A stretch of DNA of 64,000 nucleotides from positions 1,798,001-1,862,000 of the forward strand of contig NZ_CP110224.1 of NCBI RefSeq assembly GCF_026013645.1. Reading direction: 5' to 3'. The DNA is from Virgibacillus natechei. Lineage in GTDB: Bacteria > Bacillota > Bacilli > Bacillales > Amphibacillaceae. Shown piece after piece: positions 30,499 through 38,465 of this stretch. Every line of letters begins with the position of its first letter. Position 1 is the stretch's first letter. Below the pieces are notes generated by a model. That model did no database searches. It was not told where the DNA came from and worked only from the letters and a program-made list of their open reading frames with translations. Both the position numbers and the translations under genes were made by a program.

Positions 30499-30527
30499 TT
30501 GACATGCACACTATGATGTGCAATAAT
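30499..30527 (+). promoter_or_regulatory. Rightward early promoter with operator O2
   Basis: TTGACA (30499-30504), a 17-base spacer, AATAAT (30522-30527). The perfect inverted repeat TGCACA-N6-TGTGCA (30505-30522) fills the spacer exactly. O1 and O2 centres are 41 bp apart, about four helical turns. Confidence 0.8.
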
Positions 30528-30569
30528 AAGGTTAGTTAAGAAATACGAAAAAAACAGGAGGTATTTAAT

Positions 30570-30704
30570 ATGAAGCTGATTTATAAAATGAACAACTATT
30601 TCTTTGATGAAGATACAATCCTACTATCAGATGCACTATGGTTCTATGCTCTAGTACCATCATCTATGATTATCGTCTTAATTATGCTGGGAGGTCTCAC
30701 ATGA
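30570..30704 (+). CDS. 44-residue early phage membrane peptide
   Basis: The first gene of the rightward early operon is preceded by CAGGAGG. It encodes a short polar N-terminus followed by one hydrophobic helix (LWFYALVPSSMIIVLIML). No known family was recognised. The stop overlaps the start of the next gene (ATGA), so translation is coupled. Confidence 0.65.
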   Translation: MKLIYKMNNYFFDEDTILLSDALWFYALVPSSMIIVLIMLGGLT

Positions 30705-30805
30705 ATAACCAAGAGTGGACTGAGTTAATCAAAGAAGCAAAAAATCTAGGATTAACAAAGGAAGAAATATCACATTTTCTAAAACGTGAAGGAGGTCTCA
30801 GATGA
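30701..30805 (+). CDS. SinI-like antirepressor peptide
   Basis: The protein has only 34 residues. The sequence EWTELIKEAKNLGLTKEEI resembles the Sin dimerisation domain of SinI (compare EWVELMVEAKEANISPEEI in B. subtilis). Small Sin-domain proteins bind and disable SinR-type regulators. GGGAGG lies upstream, and both ends overlap neighbours by four bases (ATGA). The phage XRE regulator nearby lacks a visible Sin domain, so the target may be a host SinR-like protein; that is inference. Confidence 0.7.
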   Translation: MNNQEWTELIKEAKNLGLTKEEISHFLKREGGLR

Positions 30806-31008
30806 AGATTGAAAAATATTTTGCAAAGGATAACAACTATATTCGTCAACTATCAGTAGAATCTTCAGAAGAAATGACTGCAATAGAATTAGCATTGCAG
30901 CAATACAAGCAGACTTTAAATGATCTCAATGCTGATCAAGAAACTGGCCACATGAGAAAAATATATAACGCAACTTGTCGCATGATTGATGAGATTGAAA
31001 AGAAATAG
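30802..31008 (+). CDS. Early phage protein, 68 residues, unknown
   Basis: It is coupled to the SinI-like gene by an ATGA overlap and has GGAGG upstream. The protein is soluble, helical and charged (SVESSEEMTAIELALQQYKQ). I do not recognise a family. It probably belongs to the same early transcript. Confidence 0.7.
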   Translation: MKIEKYFAKDNNYIRQLSVESSEEMTAIELALQQYKQTLNDLNADQETGHMRKIYNATCRMIDEIEKK

Positions 31009-31017
31009 GAGGGAAAT

Positions 31018-31521
31018 ATGGACATACTTAAAAAGCGTTTAGATGTCATTCTGGCAGTAATTGTAGTAGTAGGTATTTGCATCGGGTTACTCATTTCAGC
31101 CATTCAAGAGGATATGGAAGTGGCTTCTAATGAGGAACCTGAGATAGTTGGAGATGAAAGTGTAGTAGAAGCTGGAAAAAGAGAATCAATACCAATATCA
31201 CTGGAAGATTTTTTATATGAATATACTCTAATCGCTATCAATAAAAACATGACTTATCCTGATACCGACAGTGACAAAACGCATATTTCTTCGGCTAACA
31301 CTACGCTTTATGTTGAAGGAGAGTCTGACGAAGCAACAATCATGATTAGTTTTGAAGATGACGATAGTTACACGGTTAATAGCATCACATGCTTTGACTG
31401 TACGCAAGAATACAGAAAAGCGATAAACGATTCCTTAGAAATAAATGGGTTAGAAGTTGATGAGGATTATAATATCGGATATAAAAAGGAAACAAAGTCC
31501 TTGTTAATCAGAGGGATTTAA
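31018..31521 (+). CDS. Membrane-anchored early phage protein, unknown
   Basis: A single N-terminal membrane helix (about residues 10-28, ILAVIVVVGICIGLLISAI) is followed by an acidic, mostly extracytoplasmic domain of about 135 residues. That domain has one Cys-x2-Cys pair (CFDCTQ). No lipobox and no recognised family. AGGAGG precedes the ATG. A role in altering the lysogen surface is possible but unproven. Confidence 0.75.
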   Translation: MDILKKRLDVILAVIVVVGICIGLLISAIQEDMEVASNEEPEIVGDESVVEAGKRESIPISLEDFLYEYTLIAINKNMTYPDTDSDKTHISSANTTLYVEGESDEATIMISFEDDDSYTVNSITCFDCTQEYRKAINDSLEINGLEVDEDYNIGYKKETKSLLIRGI

Positions 31522-31551
31522 TGTGACAAAATTGTGAACAAATATAGAGTT

Positions 31552-31572
31552 TTATACCATGTATAGTATAAG
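31552..31572. repeat. TTATACCA dyad, copy 1
   Basis: TTATACCATGTATAGTATAA is a near-palindrome whose half-site TTATACCA recurs at 32755-32861. It lies 20 bases before a strong promoter, as expected for an operator. Confidence 0.5.
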
Positions 31573-31590
31573 AATATTCTGACAAGTCTA

Positions 31591-31619
31591 TTGACAATTA
31601 ATAGAAACCGATGTAATAT
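31591..31619 (+). promoter_or_regulatory. Promoter before 31662 gene
   Basis: TTGACA (31591-31596), a 17-base spacer, TAATAT (31614-31619), about 40 bases before the next start codon. Confidence 0.75.
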
Positions 31620-31661
31620 AGTAGATAGATACAAAATAATAATAGAAAAAGGGGACATAAC

Positions 31662-32306
31662 ATGACAACAACTGCAAAAGAAATCCCGCATTTTAAAGGA
31701 TGGTCTAAAATTCCTGAAGGTTACTATACAAAAACAGCCTTAAAACGTGACATGAAATTAAAGCCAGTTGACGAAAGCAAGCATGATGCTACATTGTGGG
31801 CAGTAGGTGGTGGAAAATGGAAAGATTTTGTTCTGTATCACATTGATAACACTATTGAGATTAAGCAGCGTAAAGTGAAATTATTGGACGTTACAGACAA
31901 GAATATTGCTGAAGCGCTTTACACAATAAATAAATCAGCTAAATTAAGTAGGGATACGAAGCAATCAAGCTATCACAATAAAAACTTTCAAGTGGTCGGT
32001 GCATCGAAAACTAGGCAAAATAAACTGTATGATCTTAAAGATGAGGTAATTAAGAAGTTGTTAAATGAAGATAGAATGAATATTGAAGGGTATCATGAAC
32101 AAGAATCTTACAATGGAGATACAAATTATTTAATGATGTTAAAACTGGAAGGTTTTACTTTTCACATTCCGACTAGTGAAAAAGAAACAGCTGGCTTAAA
32201 ATCACTCGGTGAAATAGGTGTGATATCGGCAGAAAAAACTAGAAGTACAACTATTAATTTCTATGAGTCTGAAAAGCTACTAAATCACTTTGTAAATAAT
32301 CAATAA
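31662..32306 (+). CDS. Early phage protein, 214 residues, unknown
   Basis: The N-terminal ~60 residues (KTALKRDMKLKP...AVGGGKWKDFVLYHID) resemble a small beta-rich module often placed at the front of mobile-element proteins, but I cannot name it. The C-terminal half is Lys-rich. No catalytic motif is visible. It has its own promoter at 31591 and a GGGG-type ribosome site. Confidence 0.75.
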   Translation: MTTTAKEIPHFKGWSKIPEGYYTKTALKRDMKLKPVDESKHDATLWAVGGGKWKDFVLYHIDNTIEIKQRKVKLLDVTDKNIAEALYTINKSAKLSRDTKQSSYHNKNFQVVGASKTRQNKLYDLKDEVIKKLLNEDRMNIEGYHEQESYNGDTNYLMMLKLEGFTFHIPTSEKETAGLKSLGEIGVISAEKTRSTTINFYESEKLLNHFVNNQ

Positions 32307-32336
32307 AAATAACAACACAAAAGGGGATAAACTAAC

Positions 32337-32573
32337 ATGAAAACAATCAATGATGTAAAATTCAACCAGAAAAACCAAGAGGATAACACATATTATGGAG
32401 AAATCACATTGTCGGTAGCGATTAAATCATCTGATCCACTTCACGAAATCCAATCTAAGCTAGATGAAGATGGACTCAGAGCAGAACTATCATTAGATCC
32501 AGTAGGAGGCAACAAAGTAAATACTGAAGTATTAGCCGTATGGAAAACCGAATGGAGCAACATGGATGACTAA
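32337..32573 (+). CDS. Small acidic phage protein, unknown
   Basis: The protein has 78 residues, with alternating beta-strand and helix character (YYGEITLSVAIKSSDPLHEIQ). It starts 30 bases after the preceding gene with a weak AAAAGGGG site and is probably co-transcribed with it. No family recognised. Confidence 0.65.
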   Translation: MKTINDVKFNQKNQEDNTYYGEITLSVAIKSSDPLHEIQSKLDEDGLRAELSLDPVGGNKVNTEVLAVWKTEWSNMDD

Positions 32574-32618
32574 CACAACAGTATTTACAACACAAATAAA
32601 CCCAGCTAATGTAGGTGT

Positions 32619-32644
32619 TTGACGAAACTATTAATCTATGTTAA
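32619..32644 (+). repeat. TTGAC-AATCT-GTTAA element, copy 1
   Basis: TTGACGAAACTATTAATCTATGTTAA has close relatives at 37879 and 63939. It is promoter-like (TTGACG and TAAGCT 17 bases apart). The 392-base gap 32574-32965 around it holds only this element, a hairpin GGCTGTTGAACAGCC near 32700, the TTATACCA dyads and a 15-codon leader. Confidence 0.5.
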
Positions 32645-32754
32645 GCTAGAGAGTACGTATGATATACATTGACAGACGTATATACTTATAGAATGTGAGG
32701 GCTGTTGAACAGCCTTCTAGTTTCTTTTACTATTTTTTTGGGAGGATATAGTTT

Positions 32755-32861
32755 ACCACTATGTATGGTATAACTCGATGATATTTCTTATTATATAGCT
32801 TAGTTTTCTGAATGTCAATGTTATACCACCATGAATTTAATTTTTATACCACCATACAATT
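32755..32861. repeat. Cluster of TTATACCA half-sites
   Basis: A dyad of TTTACCAC and TGGTATAA half-sites (about 32753-32773) is followed by two direct half-sites, TTATACCACCATGAA (from 32821) and TTATACCACCATACAA (from 32844). With the copy at 31552 they look like operators for a phage regulator. Confidence 0.5.
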
Positions 32862-32878
32862 TTTTAAGGAGGTGATCT

Positions 32879-32926
32879 ATGAGTAAGGACAAGTTGATTC
32901 ATTACCTAGACACAATGTCACTATAG
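32879..32926 (+). CDS. Possible 15-codon leader peptide
   Basis: A near-ideal ribosome site (AAGGAGGTGATCT) precedes an ATG followed by only 15 codons (MSKDKLIHYLDTMSL) and TAG. It lies 40 bases before the next gene. Either a regulatory leader or the remnant of a longer gene. Confidence 0.35.
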   Translation: MSKDKLIHYLDTMSL

Positions 32927-32965
32927 CCAATAAGGAAAAATAATAATAAAAAAGGGGAAATTAAA

Positions 32966-33511
32966 ATGACAAAAGTATACAGCTTTGAGAATGCGGTAAA
33001 AGCTAAAACAAAATTAGAGCAAGTTAAAGAACAACTAGTTGGTGGGAATGTGTCGGATGCTATCAAGGATCAGATTTCAAATGTGATTGAAGAATTATTT
33101 CAGGAATCATCTGAGGGCATGGAAGGAATAACTGAGAGCTTGGAGGGAATATCTGAGGGATATAAGAAACTAACTATTCAAGCACAGGATCAGGCTGAAG
33201 AGGCAATCAGAAACTTTAATAAAGTGAGTGAAAACAATGAATGGCTCACTGAAAAATTTCACACAGCTCACAATATAATCGAACGACGAACAGCTGAAAA
33301 TGCATTACTTACCTACTTTATCGATAAACAGGACTTACATGGAGAATTTCTGAGTTTTGTTCAACACATAGCTGACACTGAGAATGATCGAGAAGATATT
33401 AAACAGGCTGCCAATGATTTATATAGAGATCATGAAGACTACATGTTTGCTGAATATAGGTGGTATCGAGAAGAAAAGGAAAATGAAATAGAGATGGCTG
33501 AGACTGAATGA
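32966..33511 (+). CDS. Coiled-coil phage protein, unknown
   Basis: The 181-residue protein is predicted all-helical from heptad-like spacing: Lys/Glu-rich N-terminus, GITESLEGISEGYKKL centre and a strongly acidic C-terminus. No motif suggests a catalytic role. AAAAGGGG is upstream. Other genes in this region have the same GGGG ribosome sites, so it is probably an early gene. Confidence 0.75.
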   Translation: MTKVYSFENAVKAKTKLEQVKEQLVGGNVSDAIKDQISNVIEELFQESSEGMEGITESLEGISEGYKKLTIQAQDQAEEAIRNFNKVSENNEWLTEKFHTAHNIIERRTAENALLTYFIDKQDLHGEFLSFVQHIADTENDREDIKQAANDLYRDHEDYMFAEYRWYREEKENEIEMAETE

Positions 33512-33583
33512 TGGTTGCGGGGCAGTATCTGCCTCTGATTATTATATTGCGGTATTAATATTAGAAAGGGGAGGAATGTTGAA

Positions 33584-33778
33584 ATGGAACAACAACTAAC
33601 TAAGAATTACGTAGTATTTTCACAAACAATGGCAGGTTACATGATGTTAAACGGTTGTAGATTAATAAAGGCTGCACCACATCGGAAACAGCCTACTAAG
33701 AATGTATACTACTTCCCTGACACAGAATACGTTAGGGAATTTGCCAACAATTACATAGAATTACGAAAGAATGCTTAA
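33584..33778 (+). CDS. Small phage protein, DUF5659-like
   Basis: The 64-residue protein has the pattern (Y/F)xxFSxTMAGYMMLNGCRL...KNVYYFPDTEYVREF. This resembles small DUF5659-type phage proteins in which a hydrophobic gene-name-like repeat is followed by a Y-F-D/E strand. The match is from memory and weak. GGGGAGG precedes the ATG. Confidence 0.65.
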   Translation: MEQQLTKNYVVFSQTMAGYMMLNGCRLIKAAPHRKQPTKNVYYFPDTEYVREFANNYIELRKNA

Positions 33779-33823
33779 ACATAATAAACTAATCTAAGAA
33801 ATCAATCAGAAGGAGAAAATTAC

Positions 33824-34756
33824 ATGAGCAATACATACGAGGAAATTATAGAAATATTGAATTATAGAGAACAAGAAAAAATACACTTTATGCCCAATGA
33901 AATATTTGAGGATTTGCAGACAAATTTATCTAAGAGTCCTCATATTACATTTGCGTATAGTTACTATTATTTAATTAGTTGGCTATATAGAAATGCCAAA
34001 TATGGTACACAGAGTATAGATGTTGCAACGATTAAGCAACTATTAGGATACAGCCCAACCACCAAAACAATCAATCATATCATCAAGAATGGTGGTGTAT
34101 TGGATTTGTTGGGATATACAGAAACAACTAGTAATTATCCAATAGCTTGGGGAATGGATGAATACAATGATCCTGAATTCTTCTTGATTGATGATGCAGA
34201 TTATTTCATGAAGAAAGAAATAAGAATGGAAAATGGCAATAGGTTTACTGCGAAATATCCAATTAAGCATCTTCATATCAATCAAGAAGATTATGAGGAT
34301 GAGATGAAAACTGGTGTATTCTATGATGTTAGTAATACTCATATGATTGACTTTGAGACATTTATACATTGTATGAGTATAGAAAAATTAGGAGTTACAG
34401 GCTTCTATTTATATGGCTTCTTAAAGAATAAAAATCAGATATATGGTGAGGGATATGATGTTCCTTTGCCTAAGTTATGCGAAGAGACTCAGCTATCATA
34501 TCAGTCATTAGTCAGCTACTTAGATGCTCTGAGAAAATACAACCTTATCGATGTTGTACATAATCAAGATTATTATGCGCCGGGCTTAGAGGATGAATAT
34601 AGGAAAGCTAATACATACATAACAAACGATCCAATTAGATTTACTTTCATAGAACAAGGATATAAGAAGATGAATGTTAAGACTTATGATGAACATATCA
34701 AGATAATTTCTAAGAAGAAAAAGAAGGTTGCATTTGGAGAATTACCATTCAATTAA
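33824..34756 (+). CDS. Winged-helix phage protein, possible replication initiator
   Basis: In this 310-residue protein the region near residues 205-240 (LPKLCEETQLSYQSLVSYLDALRKYNLI) has winged-helix character, and the N-terminal half (SKSPHITFAYSYYYLISWLYRN) resembles plasmid/phage initiator or DnaD-like proteins. The C-terminus is basic (KKKKK). A dense array of direct and inverted repeats starts ten bases after its stop, as expected for an initiator next to its origin. No family assignment is certain; a transcription regulator is the alternative. Confidence 0.7.
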   Translation: MSNTYEEIIEILNYREQEKIHFMPNEIFEDLQTNLSKSPHITFAYSYYYLISWLYRNAKYGTQSIDVATIKQLLGYSPTTKTINHIIKNGGVLDLLGYTETTSNYPIAWGMDEYNDPEFFLIDDADYFMKKEIRMENGNRFTAKYPIKHLHINQEDYEDEMKTGVFYDVSNTHMIDFETFIHCMSIEKLGVTGFYLYGFLKNKNQIYGEGYDVPLPKLCEETQLSYQSLVSYLDALRKYNLIDVVHNQDYYAPGLEDEYRKANTYITNDPIRFTFIEQGYKKMNVKTYDEHIKIISKKKKKVAFGELPFN

Positions 34757-34765
34757 TGCAAACCT

Positions 34766-34975
34766 GAAAGGTAGTTTATTTGTACAAGATGAAACTCGGT
34801 TTAACAGTAGTATTCCGAAAGGTAGTTTATTTGTACAAGATGGAATCCAGGTCATAACTTAGATTTATATTAACAATATACAAATAATAACAACTATATA
34901 ATATGTATTATATGTAGTCAAAATAAACTACCTTTCAAAAATAACAACTAGTAGATAACTGTATTATATGTAGTC
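34766..34975. repeat. Direct/inverted repeat array, candidate phage origin
   Basis: Two direct 26-bp copies (34766-34791 and 34817-34842) begin GAAAGGTAGTTTATTTGTAC. An exact 16-bp inverted copy (AAATAAACTACCTTTC) lies at 34921-34936 and a degenerate one near 34978. Two direct TGTATTATATGTAGTC copies lie at 34904-34919 and 34960-34975. The DNA between is very A/T-rich. The gap 34757-35130 holds no gene. Iteron-like arrays beside an initiator-like gene suggest a replication origin; a multi-operator region is the alternative. Confidence 0.6.
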
Positions 34976-35130
34976 CAAATAAGCAACCTTTTGGATTCTA
35001 TAGTTTAATCAATGTAAATACAATGTTACTAAAAAGCGTTACATAAATCAAGGGGAAACTAGCTAAGTCAGACATTCAATCTGACTTAGCCGACCAAAAA
35101 ACACATAAATCATAAAGGGGAAATTATATA

Positions 35131-37869
35131 ATGGCTAACTTAACGAATCAAGTATTAGTATACTCAGTTTCAACAGATGCATTTTTCAATAACGAGGAAA
35201 ATCAAATTGGCAGCAAGCTAATGGATCTACGTATAAAAAAGAATGAGCTATTGTCTTCCGAAGAGAATACAGGTGAGGTTGATGATCTACTCAAAGATGT
35301 CAACGAATCGATCAACACTTTAAGCAAAGAATTAAATGTTCTACTGGATAACAATAAGGATATCAGAACACTCAGACGTGACCATCTATATACATATAAT
35401 AAAGAACAGAAGAAAGAAGTCAACAAATCTAACAAAGTTGTAGCACTGTTTGAATCATCATTTACTAGGCTACTAGGATTGAGTACAAAGGATGTAAATG
35501 AAAGTGTTGTTATCGTCAAGGCTTACCATTATAAGGCTCTTGAGAATCTTATTAATAAAGGGTTCTACTACGGTGATGATAATGAAGAGTTTGTGTTTTG
35601 GTCATCAAGTGCTGGCCAAATGAAAAATAAAAAATGTGTTTTCGTCAAGAAGACAATTTTGGATCAGAAAAGGGTTAATGATCAAGGTGTAGAATATACA
35701 GCCAAGGATTCTCTAATCGCTGGACTGGATTGGGGTAGGATCAATAACACTAAGTTTAATAAAGGTGAAGATGTTGAATATGGCATCAATATTAATAAGT
35801 ATCTGGCATATTTAAGTCTACAGAATACAGCAACTGTTAAATGGGATGATTTTGATATAAATCAAGTTATAGTTGTTCCTGACTTAGAGATTGATGTTAC
35901 TGATACAGTTGAATTTATCGACAGAGATACGTATCAGATACATCCACCAGAAGAGAAAACATTGCCTATGAATGTATCTGATGGAGTTGGATTAATTTTA
36001 CCCACTTTAGCTGATAAGAATTTTCAGTTTAGGATTCCGTTTGGGAAAGGACTTTTATCTCCGTATGACTTCTTGGCACATGCTAAAAAGGTTGGTAATT
36101 ATGAGGTTGTAGATGTTTGGGGAGAAACACATCATTTAGTTAACGATAACGTGAAAATTATATTATCTGCAAGCCAATTAAAGACTTGGAAATATTATAA
36201 CAGTATGGAAGAATATCGTGAGTTGTTCCGGAAGTACGAGTGTGAAGCCGGCAAATGCAACGAAGAAGTTGTGACAAAGGATATTCATCTTAACTATCAG
36301 TACATACAGAGTTTAGACATGGAGTTTGACGAGCTTGAAAAAATTGCTGAGAAAACAAATGATGATATTAAGCAACTAGGAAACAAGAAAAATGTAATGT
36401 TACGGTCATTAGGAGCGACAGAGGAAAATGAGAAGAAGAATAATTTCCAACAAGCATTGTTAATGTATGACAACTTGTTAAATGATTCCCATGCTAAAGA
36501 AATGATCAAAAGTAAGAAGTCATCAATGGTTAAGGATGCTAAATCAGGAACGTTGAGAGCAGATGGAAAAAGAATGTTTATACTGCCTGATTTGTATGCT
36601 TACTGTGAGTTTTTACTAACAGGTAATAAGAATCCCGAAGGTTTGTTAAATAAAGGTGAGGTGTATACCAAGAAGATTAAAGCAGGTACTGTTGATATTC
36701 TAAGATCACCACAGCTCTACAGAGAGCATGGGATACAGAAGAATACTAGAGGTAGTGATTTGAGCAAATGGTTTAACACTGGTGCTATTTATATTAACAA
36801 TAAAAATTTTCTCGCACGTTTGCTTCAATGTGACTTCGATGGGGATCAAGTTAATGTGGTCAACCCAAATACTAAATTTGTAGAAGTTGCCAAACGTAAC
36901 ATGGAAGCTGATAAGATTGTTCCATTGTACTATGAGATGTCTACAGCGCCTTTACAGACGTTATCTGAGAAGTCTATATACACTAGTCTCATATCCAGTT
37001 TTGGGTCTGCCATAGGGTCGATTAGTAATGATGTGACGAAGGTGTGGAACTCGGGAAAACTGGACAAGGATAAACAGGATGCAATAAAATTTTTGACCAT
37101 GTATAACAACTTTATGATAGATTTTAGTAAGACTAATTTCTTGCCGAAGCCAAAAGGTGATGCTAAGAGACTGATACGACAATACACTAAAGCCAAGTCT
37201 CCATACTTTTTCCAGTGGGCAAAGGATAAAGAAGTATTCGAAGATAAAGTTGTTGCTGAGACAGAAAAGGATGTAGATGAAAATGGCAAAGAGTATGACA
37301 AAGTGATTAGTGAGTACATGCCAGTTATGAATATGCTAGAAGATATTATTGTAGATAAAAGGATTACATTCAAGAGTGTGGCCGACACATTCGATTACAC
37401 TAAGCTGATGAGTGTGGTTAATTTTAAAAGTGAGGGCAAGGATCTAGACAAAGCTATTGTCAGTGCCTATAAGAAAATCAACAGAAGAAAAAAGTCTATG
37501 ATCGATCAAAACTCTGAGACAGATAAGGAAAATAAGTATGTGTACGCTGCTAGAGCAATGAAGGATGAGATAATGGATGCCGCAAGAGAAATAGAAGAAG
37601 ATGTGTCTGATGTTTATGTTGCTGATTGCTTGATTTATCATTTTCATGTAACAAATAAGAATGGCAATAAGAAGACAATGTGGGAAGCATTTGGAGATAT
37701 TATAGTGACAAATTTAAACTATAAGCTGAATGGAATTAAGATTTGTCAGTATTGTAGTGATGGATTTAAGGCTAAGAGTCATAAGAATAAGTATTGTTCT
37801 GATGCGTGTTCTAAAGAAGGAGAGAAGATTATTAAGAAGGTTAAGAGAAAAAAAGCAAAAAATAATTAA
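35131..37869 (+). CDS. YonO-like single-chain RNA polymerase
   Basis: The protein has 912 residues. DFDGDQV at residues 568-574 matches the catalytic metal-binding loop of multisubunit RNA polymerase beta-prime (DFDGDQM). It is preceded by VDILRSPQLYREHG (about residues 525-540), in the place of the R-x-P block that precedes the catalytic loop in cellular and QDE-1-like polymerases. An SQLKTWKYYNSMEEY block (about residue 348) resembles the corresponding region of the two-barrel RNA-dependent polymerase family. Overall size agrees with SPbeta YonO, a known phage DNA-dependent RNA polymerase. The C-terminus adds a zinc-finger-like Cys872/875/889/893. It most likely transcribes phage genes. Polymerase activity is inferred from motif, size and order only. 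Confidence 0.75.
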   Translation: MANLTNQVLVYSVSTDAFFNNEENQIGSKLMDLRIKKNELLSSEENTGEVDDLLKDVNESINTLSKELNVLLDNNKDIRTLRRDHLYTYNKEQKKEVNKSNKVVALFESSFTRLLGLSTKDVNESVVIVKAYHYKALENLINKGFYYGDDNEEFVFWSSSAGQMKNKKCVFVKKTILDQKRVNDQGVEYTAKDSLIAGLDWGRINNTKFNKGEDVEYGININKYLAYLSLQNTATVKWDDFDINQVIVVPDLEIDVTDTVEFIDRDTYQIHPPEEKTLPMNVSDGVGLILPTLADKNFQFRIPFGKGLLSPYDFLAHAKKVGNYEVVDVWGETHHLVNDNVKIILSASQLKTWKYYNSMEEYRELFRKYECEAGKCNEEVVTKDIHLNYQYIQSLDMEFDELEKIAEKTNDDIKQLGNKKNVMLRSLGATEENEKKNNFQQALLMYDNLLNDSHAKEMIKSKKSSMVKDAKSGTLRADGKRMFILPDLYAYCEFLLTGNKNPEGLLNKGEVYTKKIKAGTVDILRSPQLYREHGIQKNTRGSDLSKWFNTGAIYINNKNFLARLLQCDFDGDQVNVVNPNTKFVEVAKRNMEADKIVPLYYEMSTAPLQTLSEKSIYTSLISSFGSAIGSISNDVTKVWNSGKLDKDKQDAIKFLTMYNNFMIDFSKTNFLPKPKGDAKRLIRQYTKAKSPYFFQWAKDKEVFEDKVVAETEKDVDENGKEYDKVISEYMPVMNMLEDIIVDKRITFKSVADTFDYTKLMSVVNFKSEGKDLDKAIVSAYKKINRRKKSMIDQNSETDKENKYVYAARAMKDEIMDAAREIEEDVSDVYVADCLIYHFHVTNKNGNKKTMWEAFGDIIVTNLNYKLNGIKICQYCSDGFKAKSHKNKYCSDACSKEGEKIIKKVKRKKAKNN

Positions 37870-37878
37870 AAATGGCGA

Positions 37879-37933
37879 TTGACAAAATTTCAATCTGTTA
37901 AAATACCGATCAATACTATGTTTTAACAGATTG
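37879..37933 (+). repeat. TTGAC-AATCT-GTTAA element copy 2 with 13-bp inverted repeat
   Basis: TTGACA is followed by CAATCTGTTAAAA (37891-37903), which is exactly inverted at 37921-37933. It is the first of several signals in the gene-free stretch 37870-38465. Confidence 0.6.
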
Positions 37934-38049
37934 AGATAATCGACTATATAGGGGAGAGCAGACAGAAGATTAATAGATCACAAAGAGTTTATAAGTCTGC
38001 TTTTCCTTTTATTATTTTTAACTAAAATTGTACATAGGTAATTTTATTA

Positions 38050-38258
38050 TATCACAGGTTAAATAACATTACAAGCAAAATATCAAAATTAATCAAAAGA
38101 AATTTTACAGGAGTTTCACTTCCTTTAAACGTGAGCTTTAAAATACATACTGACAGAACCCACCACGCCTCTTCACAATGCGTACCAAGGTGGGACTATT
38201 TATTTTTTATTTAAATTTATTTATACGATTCCGTAATTAAATATTATCACAGGTTAAA
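38050..38258. repeat. Direct repeat TATCACAGGTTAAA
   Basis: Exact 14-bp copies at 38050-38063 and 38245-38258, both in very A/T-rich DNA, flank the terminator at 38159. No reading frame of note is present. Confidence 0.55.
38159..38206 (+). terminator. Intrinsic terminator in the 37.9-38.5 kb gap
   Basis: CCCACC pairs with GGTGGG, with an inner ACGC/GCGT helix, followed by a T-rich tract. Confidence 0.7.
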
Positions 38259-38395
38259 AGTAAAGTAAAGAGGTAAATTAAAATAAATTAAAATAGTACA
38301 AGTGTTCTTATTATGTCGTTGATTCAGCGACTATAAATAAGTGGATTCCCCGATTAAACCACGCAACATTTCCCCGAATTTAATAGTCAATAACT

Positions 38396-38433
38396 GGCTG
38401 AGATCATTATCCCCTTTTTGATCTTGGCTTTTT
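38396..38433 (+). terminator. Intrinsic terminator before the free-standing HNH gene
   Basis: GGCTGAGATCA pairs with TGATCTTGGCT over 11 bp including two G-U pairs and is followed by five T residues. It sits 30 bases before the HNH ribosome site, so it may act as an attenuator. Confidence 0.75.
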
Positions 38434-38465
38434 GTTGATTAAAAAAATTTAGAGGAGATAGGAAA

